A DNA stretch of 16,150 nt from Chitinophagaceae bacterium (GTDB lineage Bacteria; Bacteroidota; Bacteroidia; Chitinophagales; Chitinophagaceae): contig PLEB01000415.1 of NCBI GenBank assembly GCA_003136915.1, positions 1 to 16,150 of the forward strand. Reading direction: 5' to 3'. The notes beneath the pieces were generated by a model. That model was not told the origin of the DNA. It ran no database searches and saw only the letters and a program-made list of their open reading frames with translations. A program made the position numbers and the translations under genes. Positions 1 through 7,689 of this stretch are shown piece after piece. Each line of letters starts with the position of its first letter. The stretch's first letter is position 1.

Positions 1-1404
1 CTGGTCCGTTATGTGCCTGATGAATCGGTGTTCAAGAACTTTCATTTCATCAATGAATACCTGGACAATCAGTTCTGGAACTATTGTTATCTGAATGCAG
101 GACTGGTAATTCAATATAACGGTAAGAAATACATTTCCAAGAATGGTCTCCTCGACCTGCTTAAACGAAGGACGAATGAAGATGAACTTTGTTATCCCAT
201 CATTCATCTAAAGGGAGAAGACATTGAAGTAGCTATAACTCATAACAATGATTATGGCGAAGAGATATTCAGTTTTGTCAACGGCCAGTATACCACTCAG
301 GGCGGCACACATCAGCAGGCCTTCCGCGAAGCTTTCGTTAAAGTGGTGCGCGACTTTTACAAGAAAGATTATGATTCATCTGATATCCGTCAAAGCATTA
401 CCGCAGTCGTTTCTGTGCGCGTGGTGGAGCCTATTTTCGAGTCTCAGACGAAGACTAAACTAGGGAGCCAGTATGTGGAAGAGGGTGGTGCCAGCATGAA
501 AAATTTTGTACATGATTTTCTTGTGCGTGAACTGGACAATTACCTCCATAAAAATCCTTCCATCGCCGATGCGATGAAGAAACGGATTGAAAGGAGTGAG
601 AAAGAAAGAAAAGTGTTATCAGGCATCCGGAAACTGGCGAATGAGCGGGCCAAGAAAGCCAATCTGCATAATCGTAAACTTCGGGATTGCCGCGTGCACT
701 ATAATGAGGAAGTTACCGGGAAGGACAAAGACCTGATTGCCGAAAGGCAAAAGGAGAGCACGATCTTTATAACAGAAGGAGATTCCGCCAGCGGATCGAT
801 TACTAAAGTTCGGAATGTGGAAACACAGGCGGTTTTCAGTTTGCGCGGGAAACCGCTGAATTGTTTTGGTCTTACTAAGAAAGTTGTGTATGAGAACGAA
901 GAATTCAATCTTTTGCAACATGCCCTGAATGTAGAAGATGGCATTGAAGGATTGAGGTACAACAATATTGTATTCGCCACGGATGCCGATGTGGACGGAA
1001 TGCATATCAGGCTGCTTCTCATGACCTTCTTTTTACAATTCTTTCCAGATCTTGTCAAGAACAACCACGTGTATATCTTAGATACCCCCCTTTTTCGTGT
1101 GCGCAACAAGCAGGAGACTATTTATTGCTACGACGAAAAAGAGAAACAGGCAGCAACGAAAAAATTGGGAGCTAAGCCCGAAGTGACGCGATTCAAAGGA
1201 TTGGGAGAGATCTCTCCGGAGGAATTTGCCCGTTTTATCGGTCCGGATATGAAAGTCCAGCCCGTTATGATTATGCCAGAAACGCATATTCAGCAGTTAC
1301 TGGAATATTATATGGGCAAGAATACTCCTCAGCGGCAGGACTTCATTATCGGAAATCTCCGTATGGAAATTGACCGTTCCGAGCAAAACGGATTGGTCGC
1401 ATAA
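1..1404 (+). CDS. parE: DNA topoisomerase IV subunit B (ParE), 5' end missing
   Basis: ATPase subunit of topoisomerase IV, the type IIA enzyme that decatenates chromosomes together with ParC. The reading frame is open from base 1, so the gene starts outside the window; 467 codons are present and most of the N-terminal GHKL ATPase domain is missing. The visible part covers the transducer domain (about residues 1-170) and the TOPRIM domain. TOPRIM shows EGDSASGS (the catalytic Glu is codon 259) and TDADVDG with the metal-binding Asp at codons 328, 330 and 332. RFKGLGE follows. The short C-terminus after the [18 protein letters not shown] segment, and the Bacteroidota-like sequence around TOPRIM, favour ParE over GyrB; this choice comes from remembered family features, not an alignment. 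No parC follows directly. The next gene starts 11 bases after the stop. Confidence 0.93.
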   Translation: MVRYVPDESVFKNFHFINEYLDNQFWNYCYLNAGLVIQYNGKKYISKNGLLDLLKRRTNEDELCYPIIHLKGEDIEVAITHNNDYGEEIFSFVNGQYTTQGGTHQQAFREAFVKVVRDFYKKDYDSSDIRQSITAVVSVRVVEPIFESQTKTKLGSQYVEEGGASMKNFVHDFLVRELDNYLHKNPSIADAMKKRIERSEKERKVLSGIRKLANERAKKANLHNRKLRDCRVHYNEEVTGKDKDLIAERQKESTIFITEGDSASGSITKVRNVETQAVFSLRGKPLNCFGLTKKVVYENEEFNLLQHALNVEDGIEGLRYNNIVFATDADVDGMHIRLLLMTFFLQFFPDLVKNNHVYILDTPLFRVRNKQETIYCYDEKEKQAATKKLGAKPEVTRFKGLGEISPEEFARFIGPDMKVQPVMIMPETHIQQLLEYYMGKNTPQRQDFIIGNLRMEIDRSEQNGLVA

Positions 1405-1415
1405 AATCTTTTTTG

Positions 1416-2237
1416 ATGTTTCATATCGTTTTTCAACCGGGCGACGTAGAAGTGCTTACAACCGCGATGGATATGGATGAGGGGCTGGATGGTGAGATCA
1501 TCCTGATATCAGACGATTATTCTCTCGGTCCTATAAGTAATCTTTCTTCGGAAGAAGGTATGGCAATGCGGAAGGCGTGGTGGCACCAAATCTCACAAAC
1601 AAGGCCCGAAGAAGAAAAACGACATGCCGGGCTGATCCACAATGACCGCGCAAGTCTCCAACCAATCCTGAACCGGATGCATGAAGAAGAATTCGACCAG
1701 ATATGGATCTGGGTGGCTTCAAATGTGCAGGACCTGAGTGGTTACTATTGGCTAATTTCCCTGTTAAAAGAATTTGCGGGCCGTATTTATGTGGTTTCAT
1801 TAAATAACCTTCCCTTCATTAATGAAAAAGGGACTGTTTTTTACCCTTCTTATCTTTCTGAAATTCCTCCCAGGGAATTCCTGAAAGCCAAACGTCTGGC
1901 TCGGCCTGTAACATTGGCTGAATTTGAGACAGACCCGGACGAATGGACAAAACTCGGACAGGAAAACAAAAATATTCGCGTGCTGGACAGCGGCAAAAAA
2001 TTGGTTCAACACCCGGACGAATATTTTGATTTGTCGCTCAAGAAATTCCTGACTGCGGATTTTCAAAAATCTTCCCGGATCATACATCATTTTCTTTCCA
2101 AATCTCCGGTGAAGACTGGAGAAGTTTTTCTACGATGGCGCTTGGAACAACTGGATAATTCCGGTGAAATTGAACGACAAGGTGAAATGTTAAAAATCTC
2201 GCAAAATGACAAGGGAGATACGGAGCTCTCTCTTTAA
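1416..2237 (+). CDS. DUF1835 domain protein (with DUF3658-like C-terminal part)
   Basis: A 273-residue cytoplasmic protein of unknown function. The first 40 residues carry the DUF1835 signature: a beta strand (FHIVFQPGD), then GEIILISDDYSLGPI, matching the usual pattern of 'I.F.D.lS.GPi'. The C-terminal third (about residues 195-265) looks like the winged-helix-like DUF3658 region often fused to DUF1835. No signal peptide or membrane segment is visible. I chose ATG at 1416; an in-frame TTG lies one codon upstream at 1413. The gene begins 11 bases after parE, so the two are probably co-transcribed. This position next to parE says nothing certain about its role. The family call is made by pattern recognition and is fairly secure; the function is open. 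Confidence 0.8.
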   Translation: MFHIVFQPGDVEVLTTAMDMDEGLDGEIILISDDYSLGPISNLSSEEGMAMRKAWWHQISQTRPEEEKRHAGLIHNDRASLQPILNRMHEEEFDQIWIWVASNVQDLSGYYWLISLLKEFAGRIYVVSLNNLPFINEKGTVFYPSYLSEIPPREFLKAKRLARPVTLAEFETDPDEWTKLGQENKNIRVLDSGKKLVQHPDEYFDLSLKKFLTADFQKSSRIIHHFLSKSPVKTGEVFLRWRLEQLDNSGEIERQGEMLKISQNDKGDTELSL

Positions 2238-2332
2238 GAATTTGTTACCAAGTGTTAGTAATTCGTTATACCATTCATAACAGGAATCCTTTATGCGGTT
2301 TTTGCGTAACTTAATGTATAAACGTATGAGTT

Positions 2333-2764
2333 ATGAAAAAGATGATGATTATTGCTTTGGCTCTGGGGCTCACTTTGGGAGCATCGGCCCAAAGGCATGG
2401 CGGTGGAGGATACCACGGAGGCGGTTATTTTGTCAGGCCCAATGTTAGCTTTGGACTGGGGTTTTATTCACCATTCGGGCCTTATGGGTATTATTCTCCC
2501 TTTGGGATGTATGGTCCATATGGATACGGATACCCGCCGTATAATTATGGTTACGGACGTGGAGGGAGATCCTCTCAACTTGCCTCAAAGGTTCAGGACA
2601 TAAAGATTGATTATGCTGACAGGATCTATTCAGCCAAACACGATACCCGGATCTCTCATAGGGAAAGAAGGCAGAATGTACGGGCGCTGAAACGCGAAAG
2701 GGATAGAGCTGTGCAGGATGAGATCATGAATTATTATAAGAATCCGAGTCCGAATACCCGTTGA
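2333..2764 (+). CDS. Small secreted Gly/Tyr-rich protein with basic helical tail
   Basis: A 143-residue protein of unknown function. Residues 1-20 form a clear Sec signal peptide (KK, hydrophobic core, cleavage near ASA-Q). Residues 21-78 are low-complexity Gly/Tyr/Pro/His sequence with a repeated YSPFG unit (near residues 45-49 and 54-58) and GPYGYGYPP-type stretches. Residues 82-136 are strongly charged, rich in Arg/Lys/Asp/Glu, and predicted helical. The layout resembles small exported proteins common in Chitinophagaceae and Flavobacteriia, whose role is unknown; a surface or matrix association is only a guess. It stands alone between the parE/DUF1835 pair and a convergent desaturase gene, and a strong hairpin terminator follows the stop codon. 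No convincing promoter was found in the 95 bases upstream. Confidence 0.8.
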   Translation: MKKMMIIALALGLTLGASAQRHGGGGYHGGGYFVRPNVSFGLGFYSPFGPYGYYSPFGMYGPYGYGYPPYNYGYGRGGRSSQLASKVQDIKIDYADRIYSAKHDTRISHRERRQNVRALKRERDRAVQDEIMNYYKNPSPNTR

Positions 2765-2783
2765 ACGAAACGCGGTTTTGAGT

Positions 2784-2823
2784 ATTCCGTGTACCGGGAA
2801 AGCCGGTTCACGGAATTTTATTT
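2784..2823 (+). terminator. Intrinsic terminator between convergent genes
   Basis: A long hairpin: ATTCCGTG (2784-2791) pairs with CACGGAAT (2809-2816), and inside it ACCGG (2793-2797) pairs with CCGGT (2803-2807) around a GAAAG loop, with one T-T mismatch. TTTTATTT follows on the plus strand. It starts 19 bases after the stop of the Gly/Tyr-rich gene. The stem could also slow transcription from the desaturase side, but the T-tract suits plus-strand termination best. Confidence 0.85.
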
Positions 2824-3913
2824 AGGACCCTGCCGGTTTTTTCCCCAGCATCTTCATCATTCGGAAATGTGAAACAACGGCACCCGTCATGGTGCGGAAC
2901 TCGTGGTACTGGACGTGGTAATTCATGCAGATCTGTTTTACGATACCAGCGATAGCGGGATAATGCACATGACTGATCCTTGGGAACAAATGGTGCTCGA
3001 TCTGGAAATTCAGGCCTCCCACGAACCAGGAAACCACTTTGTTCCTTGGAGCAAAATTGGCCGTGGTCCGCATCTGGTGTATGGCCCATTCATCTTCTAT
3101 CTTTTGGGGTTCAATTCCCGGTGCAAAAACAAATTCTGCTTTTTCCACTACGTGGGCCAGTTGAAATACGAGCGCCAGCGTCAGACCCATCGTGACGTGC
3201 ATGCACGCAAAGCCAATGGCCCAGGGACCCCAGCCGACAAAATGAACCGGGATCAGAATATAGAATACCACATAGACCAGTTTGCTCGTCCAGAAAATGA
3301 AATGCTCATCCAGACTCATCTTTTGTAAAGCGGTATTATGAATTTTCCTTTTGAAATATTTATTGAAATCCATCATGGTAACCCAGGCAAAGGATGAGAT
3401 GGCATAAACTAGCACAACATAAAAATGCTGGAACCGATGAGCACCCACCCATTTTTGAGAAGGGCATTGTCGCATCAGCGGACTCTTGGCGATATCATCA
3501 TCCAGCCCATCCACGTTGGTATAGGTATGATGAATAATATTGTGCTTGAATTTCCAGATAAAAGCATTTCCACCCAGCAGGTTCAGGCTTAGCCCCATCA
3601 GCGTATTCACCCAAGTGCGTTTAGAATACGCACCATGATTCGCATCATGCATAATATTAAATCCGATACTTGCAAGAATAAATCCGAGCAAGGTGCAAAG
3701 CACAACCCCAACAAATGCAGGAAAGTGAATGAGGAGCAGAAGAATATAAACGGCGACAGCTGCAGGAACCAGGGTGGCCGTTTTGATGAACAATTTCCAG
3801 TTCCCTGTTTTGTTTATGTGTTTGCTGGAAAAATATAAATCGACGGAACGCTTTAATTCCTGATGAAAGGAATTGTCTTTATTGGTGAAGGAAACTTTAT
3901 ACATGGCGGGCAA
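2822..3913 (-). CDS. Membrane fatty acid desaturase (acyl-CoA / acyl-lipid type)
   Basis: A 363-residue integral membrane di-iron desaturase that introduces a double bond into fatty acyl chains. Three histidine boxes are visible: HDANHG (residues 89-94), HNIIHH (124-129) and QIEHH (314-318). The Gln in place of the first His of box three is typical of the front-end (delta-5/delta-6, linoleoyl-CoA) branch of the family, but no cytochrome b5 domain is fused. Hydrophobic segments lie near residues 45-85, 162-180 and 207-255. The annotated start is ATG at 3913; a second ATG at 3904 is possible. The gene is monocistronic or nearly so, converges on the Gly/Tyr-rich gene, and has a good Bacteroidota promoter about 36 bases upstream. 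Electron donor and regioselectivity cannot be read from the sequence. Confidence 0.92.
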   Translation of the reverse strand: MPAMYKVSFTNKDNSFHQELKRSVDLYFSSKHINKTGNWKLFIKTATLVPAAVAVYILLLLIHFPAFVGVVLCTLLGFILASIGFNIMHDANHGAYSKRTWVNTLMGLSLNLLGGNAFIWKFKHNIIHHTYTNVDGLDDDIAKSPLMRQCPSQKWVGAHRFQHFYVVLVYAISSFAWVTMMDFNKYFKRKIHNTALQKMSLDEHFIFWTSKLVYVVFYILIPVHFVGWGPWAIGFACMHVTMGLTLALVFQLAHVVEKAEFVFAPGIEPQKIEDEWAIHQMRTTANFAPRNKVVSWFVGGLNFQIEHHLFPRISHVHYPAIAGIVKQICMNYHVQYHEFRTMTGAVVSHFRMMKMLGKKPAGS

Positions 3914-4217
3914 TAGGTTACAAGTAAGAAATGTAATGGCGGCCTGCGCAAAGGTACATCAGATTTAATGGGCGCAAAAATGAAATGTCCACCTGAATTG
4001 TTAAGTCCTCAGTTCTTCGCAAACCGCATGTAAAACGGACAATTACCATATATATTTCGCAACCTGCATATGGTTGCAAACAAACTGATTCGGTTTCCCT
4101 GAACTCGCAGGGTGTCCAGGCCGGAAGAAACACCCTTCCATAGCAACCGGACTTCTCCCGCTTTAGTGAGAAGGCAGTTTACGCATTTTGGACAGTTGCT
4201 CATGAGCGGTCGGATGC
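3914..4217. other. Intergenic region between the two minus-strand genes
   Basis: This 304-base stretch holds the desaturase promoter near its left end. It also contains a small inverted repeat, GCAACC (4059-4064) and GGTTGC (4072-4077), with a 7-base loop and no T-tract, so it is not a convincing terminator. A 64-codon minus-strand frame (4203-4009) begins 14 bases after the acyltransferase stop and encodes a CPKCVNC motif near its start. Nothing else supports it as a gene. Nothing further is recognised. Confidence 0.6.
3949..3978 (-). promoter_or_regulatory. Bacteroidota-type promoter of the desaturase gene
   Basis: On the minus strand, TTTG (3978-3975) is followed after 18 bases by TACCTTTG (3956-3949). 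This is an exact match to the Bacteroidota housekeeping pattern TTTG / TAnnTTTG. It predicts a start near 3942 and a leader of about 30 bases before the ATG at 3913. Confidence 0.7.
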
Positions 4218-4823
4218 TTAATGAAGAAAAGGTTGCGAAAGTCTATACCCTGTTCTTCTTAAGTAAAAGATAACATACCGGATTTGTTTTGAAGTATATT
4301 CAGTTTTGAATGAAAATCCGGCCTCCAGAAAAAGTTCCTTAAGTGCAGACTGGTCGATAGGGATGCTAACCCAGATTCTTTGTGGCTCTGGAAAGGAAAA
4401 AAAATAATCCAGCATTAGCATCAACGCACTTTTTAGCCGGACATCCCAACCCGCTGTGCCCTTCAGCATATAGGTAAGAATGCAATCTCCCGTTGAAGTG
4501 GACATTCTGAAATACAATTCATGTAAATTGATCAGGAAAATATCAAACTGACAAACCGGCGATGACGGGCTATCGACTAGAAAGGACTGCCTGTTCACGG
4601 ATTCCAGTGATTTCCTATAATGCCTGATCAACCGGCCATCTTTTTGAAGCAACAAGGAATTGCAGAGCAGGTGAGGATCATTTATCCACAAGTATAACAA
4701 GTGCAGATCACCTATGATATCAACGTGCCTTAAAGACAGGTTGAACGAATTATCCGGGGAATGATGTTGGGCCAGTATCTGATAATTCTCAAAGAAACCT
4801 ATCCTTTTGAAAAATGGAGCCAT
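4218..4823 (-). CDS. GNAT-like acyltransferase, siderophore-type (AlcB/IucB-like) family
   Basis: A protein of about 201 residues with the layout of the GNAT_8 family, which acylates hydroxylamine or amine groups in siderophore synthesis. The clues are an N-terminal segment ending in DLHLLYLWINDP (about residues 39-50), a central strand pair (CQFDIFLINLHELYF) and a C-terminal region around LKELFLEAGF (161-170), matching the usual 'L.r.GF' helix of GNAT folds. Overall similarity is weak, and the acetyl-CoA loop (R/Q-x-x-G-x-A) is not obvious. No siderophore synthetase or TonB receptor is adjacent, so it is an orphan and the substrate is unknown. I chose ATG at 4823; an in-frame TTG at 4844 has GGAG 12 bases upstream and would add seven residues. 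It diverges from the sugar operon. Confidence 0.6.
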   Translation of the reverse strand: MAPFFKRIGFFENYQILAQHHSPDNSFNLSLRHVDIIGDLHLLYLWINDPHLLCNSLLLQKDGRLIRHYRKSLESVNRQSFLVDSPSSPVCQFDIFLINLHELYFRMSTSTGDCILTYMLKGTAGWDVRLKSALMLMLDYFFSFPEPQRIWVSIPIDQSALKELFLEAGFSFKTEYTSKQIRYVIFYLRRTGYRLSQPFLH

Positions 4824-4974
4824 GGGGATTGAGATTCCCGGCAAATAATTTTTTTTTCTCCAGAATTAAAAAGTGCAAATCACCTTGGAAATCCTGGAAA
4901 TTTTAGTTATGGTATGAAGACAATCCCGTATTTGGTTACCGGCCCCAAGGCTGGGAACATTAAAATTTGTTCAA
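4824..4974. other. Divergent intergenic region
   Basis: Upstream region shared by the minus-strand acyltransferase and the plus-strand sugar operon. It is AT-rich, with a T-run at 4849-4857. A weak plus-strand promoter-like pair is present: TTTG at 4931-4934 and TAAAATTTG at 4961-4969. The latter has one base too many between TA and TTTG, and the spacing (26 bases) is too long, so I do not call it. No gene and no further piece of the LacI-type regulator was found here. Confidence 0.4.
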
Positions 4975-4986
4975 TTAAACGTTTAA
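4975..4986. promoter_or_regulatory. Perfect 12-bp palindrome, candidate LacI-family operator
   Basis: TTAAACGTTTAA is a perfect inverted repeat centred on CG. That symmetry, with a central CG, is what LacI-family repressors usually bind. It lies directly in front of a LacI C-terminal remnant and about 150 bases ahead of the sugar operon, where an operator over the transcription start would be expected. Binding is inferred from form and place only; an AT-rich palindrome of this length can occur by chance. Confidence 0.45.
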
Positions 4987-5139
4987 GCATACTTTATTGA
5001 AGATATTGGAAAACGGGCGCTGGATATTCTGATGAATCAGATCAAAAACCCAAACGGTATAAAGGAGCATGTCATTATCGAGACCAGACTTATCGAGCGG
5101 AAAAGCAGTGTCCGACCGGTCATTAGGTCTGCCGGATGA
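4987..5139 (+). pseudogene. C-terminal remnant of a LacI-family transcriptional regulator
   Basis: About 50 codons, open from just after an in-frame TAA (4984-4986) to TGA at 5137-5139, read as the end of a LacI/PurR-type sugar-binding domain. IEDIGKRALDILMNQI matches the conserved 'e.G..A...Ll..i' helix, and EHVIIETRLIERKSS matches the family's closing strand 'ehv.l.t.LI.R.S'. The DNA-binding domain and most of the effector domain are absent from the bases upstream in any frame. There is no suitable start codon at its beginning, so it is a truncated relic. Its stop overlaps the ATG of the next gene as ATGA, suggesting the intact regulator was once the first, translationally coupled gene of this operon. 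Confidence 0.75.
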
Positions 5140-6434
5140 TTCATTCAGAAGCAATTCTTAACCGTAAAAAAAATACAAAGGATGTGCTTATTGAGAAAAT
5201 GCATTTCAGTCATTTTTATGTCTGGATTATGATAACCACCGGTTGCGCAGATCATCCTTCGGGAAGCGAAGAAAAAAAGGATTCTACTTTTGCCTCAGGA
5301 ACTTTCGGCTACGACCTTTCATTTCTGAAATCGCATGATGACGTGATTGTACTTTCAGATGATAAGGACCAGTCAAAACTGATCGTCTCCCCAAAATACC
5401 AGGCCAAGGTTTTTACTTCCACTGCTGGAGGTGACAGTGGTCAAAGTTTTGGCTGGATTAATTATAAGGCTTTTGCGGGAACGCCGAATACACATATGAA
5501 TGCCTATGGCGGCGAAAACCGGATCTGGCTGGGCCCTGAGGGAGGGAAGTATTCTTTATTTTTCACGAGGGGCAGCAAAATGGTTTTCGACAATTGGAAA
5601 ACGCCCGCTGCTTTTGATACGGAAGCCTGGAACGTGATTTCAAAAAGCAAGGGAAAGGTTAGCCTCCGGAAAGAAATGTCGCTTCAGAATTACGCCGGAA
5701 CAGATTTGCAACTGGTTGTGAACCGTTCTATTTCGCTGATCCCGCGCGGGCAGCTGTTTTCAATATTGGATCTCAGTCCGGATGATTCGGTGCAGGCGAT
5801 TGGATATGAAGCACAGAATACAATTACCAATTCAGGTAAATTTGACTGGAATGAAAAAACAGGTATGCCTTGTATCTGGATGCTGGATATGTTTAAGCCA
5901 TCTGAAAACACAGTCATCCTGATTCCTTACAAGAACGCATCTGATTCCGCATCAAAAATTGCTACGACAAATTATTTTGGAGAAATACCCCCTGCCAGAT
6001 TGAAGCATAGCCATGGGATCTTATTTTTTAGAGCGGATGGTAGAAACAGGGGTAAGCTCGGGTTGGATCCTGGTCGGGCCACCAGGTTTGCCGGCAGTTA
6101 TGATGAATCGCATCAGATACTAACAATTGCCTATTTTGACCTGGACGCATCGGCAAAATATCTTAACCAGGAATGGAGCACGGTCAAACCTTCTTTTTCA
6201 GGGGATGCAGTGAATGCTTATAACGATGGTCCGCTTGCGGACGGAACTCAGATGGGTCCATTTTATGAGATCGAAAGTGTGTCGCCCGCAGCATTCCTGA
6301 AACCGGGCGAATCCTTGTTGCACCGTCACAGCGTGTTCCATTTTACAGGTACGCAATCCGGATTAAATAAAATTACAGAAGCAGTTTTTCATATTTCCAT
6401 TGATCAGATCAATGCTGCTTTCCAGGGATTTTAG
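5136..6434 (+). CDS. DUF6786-like lipoprotein, first gene of the sugar operon
   Basis: A 432-residue predicted lipoprotein of unknown function, resembling the DUF6786 family found near Bacteroidota sugar-utilisation genes. A hydrophobic stretch (about residues 24-36) ends at Cys37 in the lipobox-like TTGC, so it should be lipid-anchored after cleavage. The rest is rich in strands with Gly/Trp/Asn turns and conserved-looking blocks such as GENRIWLGPEGG (about residues 125-136), reminiscent of the galactose-mutarotase-like beta-sandwich; no catalytic residues can be named. The start is uncertain. ATG at 5136 overlaps the LacI remnant's stop, while GTG at 5184 or ATG at 5199 would give a shorter, more usual signal peptide. 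The gene lies 26 bases ahead of the GH172 gene. The DUF number is given from memory. Confidence 0.72.
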   Translation: MIHSEAILNRKKNTKDVLIEKMHFSHFYVWIMITTGCADHPSGSEEKKDSTFASGTFGYDLSFLKSHDDVIVLSDDKDQSKLIVSPKYQAKVFTSTAGGDSGQSFGWINYKAFAGTPNTHMNAYGGENRIWLGPEGGKYSLFFTRGSKMVFDNWKTPAAFDTEAWNVISKSKGKVSLRKEMSLQNYAGTDLQLVVNRSISLIPRGQLFSILDLSPDDSVQAIGYEAQNTITNSGKFDWNEKTGMPCIWMLDMFKPSENTVILIPYKNASDSASKIATTNYFGEIPPARLKHSHGILFFRADGRNRGKLGLDPGRATRFAGSYDESHQILTIAYFDLDASAKYLNQEWSTVKPSFSGDAVNAYNDGPLADGTQMGPFYEIESVSPAAFLKPGESLLHRHSVFHFTGTQSGLNKITEAVFHISIDQINAAFQGF

Positions 6435-6460
6435 CAATTCACTGTCTAAATTTTCACAGC

Positions 6461-7627
6461 ATGAAAAAAAATATATTTGCCTGCCTGAGTATTAGCGTGG
6501 CTATCTCCGCATCAGTTTCCGGTCAGTCTAAATTTAACGGGATCGACGCGAACATGGGTAATATATTCCGGCTCTCGGATGCAAAAACAAGGTCAATCAG
6601 TCCTGAGAATTTCAATGGCGCCAAGGGAAAGGGCGGAATGGCAGCAGAAGGAACGGGTAAAGAAGCTGCACGTGACCTGGGCAAGGGATGGAAAATAAGT
6701 CCGTGTGTCGTGATCAAAGCCAAAACCACCTTTACCGTGGCGGAGATCGAAGGACCAGGTTCAATCCAGCATATTTGGATGACACCTACCGGCGTATGGC
6801 GAAATTCCATTCTCAGGTTTTACTGGGATGACGAAGCCTCACCCTCTGTTGAAGTACCCGTGGGTGATTTTTTCGGAATGGGCTGGGGTCAGTATTCGCC
6901 GCTGCAGTCGCTTGCGGTTTGTGTAAATCCGGGTAGTGCATTTAATTGTTATTGGCCGATGCCTTTTAAAAAGAAATGCCGGATCACGATGGAAAATATA
7001 GATGAAACGGAAATGGTTTTATATTACCAGGTGGATTATATTCTCACGGAGCTGCCTTCGGATGCTGCTTATTTTCATGCGCAATTCCGCAGAACAAATC
7101 CTTTGCCTTACAAGTCCGATTATACCCTGGTAGACGGAATCAGGGGACGCGGGCAGTATGTGGGCACATACATTGCGCTCGGCGTGCATGGTAATGGATG
7201 GTGGGGTGAAGGCGAGATCAAGTTTTTCATGGACGGGGATACGGATTATCCGACGATTTGCGGCACCGGCACGGAAGATTATTTCTGCGGCTCTTATGAT
7301 TTTGATACGAGGAAGAAAAATGCGGCAGGCGTGGAGGTTTCTGAATTCACTGAATTCAGCACGCCCTATTCCGGTCTGCACCAGGTAATTCGCGGAGACG
7401 GCCATTATGACGTATCGCAACGATTCGGCATGTATCGATGGCATATTAAAGATCCAATTCGTTTTGAAAAAGATCTTAAGGTAACTATTCAGGCATTGGG
7501 CTGGCGTTCCGGAGGACGTTACCTTCCGTTGCAAGATGATATTGCATCAACTGTATTCTGGTATCAGACCGAACCGCATAATCCCTTCCCGGCCTTGCCG
7601 GGCAAAGATGCGCTGGAAGTAAATTAG
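6461..7627 (+). CDS. Secreted DUF2961 / GH172 family glycoside hydrolase
   Basis: A 388-residue exported enzyme of family GH172 (formerly DUF2961). Residues 1-22 are a Sec signal peptide. The two jelly-roll domains of the family are recognisable from conserved blocks: GPGSIQHIWMTP (98-109), the VPVGDFFGMGWG segment (132-143), WWGEGEIKFFMDGD (247-260) and CGTGTEDYF (267-275). The Glu in GTGTEDYF (E272) and one in GEGEIKF (E250 or E252) are the likely catalytic pair, by analogy with the characterised enzymes. Known members are a difructose-dianhydride-forming/hydrolysing enzyme and D-arabinofuranosidases of gut Bacteroidota; they form oligomers through the jelly rolls. The neighbouring fucI fits release of D-arabinose, but substrate cannot be decided from sequence. 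ATG at 6461 gives the signal peptide directly. Confidence 0.9.
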   Translation: MKKNIFACLSISVAISASVSGQSKFNGIDANMGNIFRLSDAKTRSISPENFNGAKGKGGMAAEGTGKEAARDLGKGWKISPCVVIKAKTTFTVAEIEGPGSIQHIWMTPTGVWRNSILRFYWDDEASPSVEVPVGDFFGMGWGQYSPLQSLAVCVNPGSAFNCYWPMPFKKKCRITMENIDETEMVLYYQVDYILTELPSDAAYFHAQFRRTNPLPYKSDYTLVDGIRGRGQYVGTYIALGVHGNGWWGEGEIKFFMDGDTDYPTICGTGTEDYFCGSYDFDTRKKNAAGVEVSEFTEFSTPYSGLHQVIRGDGHYDVSQRFGMYRWHIKDPIRFEKDLKVTIQALGWRSGGRYLPLQDDIASTVFWYQTEPHNPFPALPGKDALEVN

Positions 7628-7689
7628 GCCGCATTGAAATCCATAAGGGCTTTCCGCCAAATATTTAAAAAAATAAAACGATCGCTCAG

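Noticed and set aside
1..1404. Reading the first gene as gyrB
   Set aside because: The C-terminal end and the TOPRIM surroundings resemble Bacteroidota ParE; GyrB would be expected to end in a different short motif.
4059..4077. GCAACC/GGTTGC hairpin as a terminator of the acyltransferase gene
   Set aside because: Only six base pairs, no T-tract on either strand, and about 140 bases beyond the stop codon.
4009..4203. 64-codon minus-strand frame 14 bases behind the acyltransferase stop, encoding CPKCVNC near its start
   Set aside because: No recognisable domain beyond the three cysteines and no ribosome binding site; it overlaps another open frame in a non-coding-looking stretch.
4961..4969. 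TAAAATTTG as a -7 box for the sugar operon
   Set aside because: One base too many between TA and TTTG compared with TAnnTTTG, and the nearest upstream TTTG is 26 bases away.
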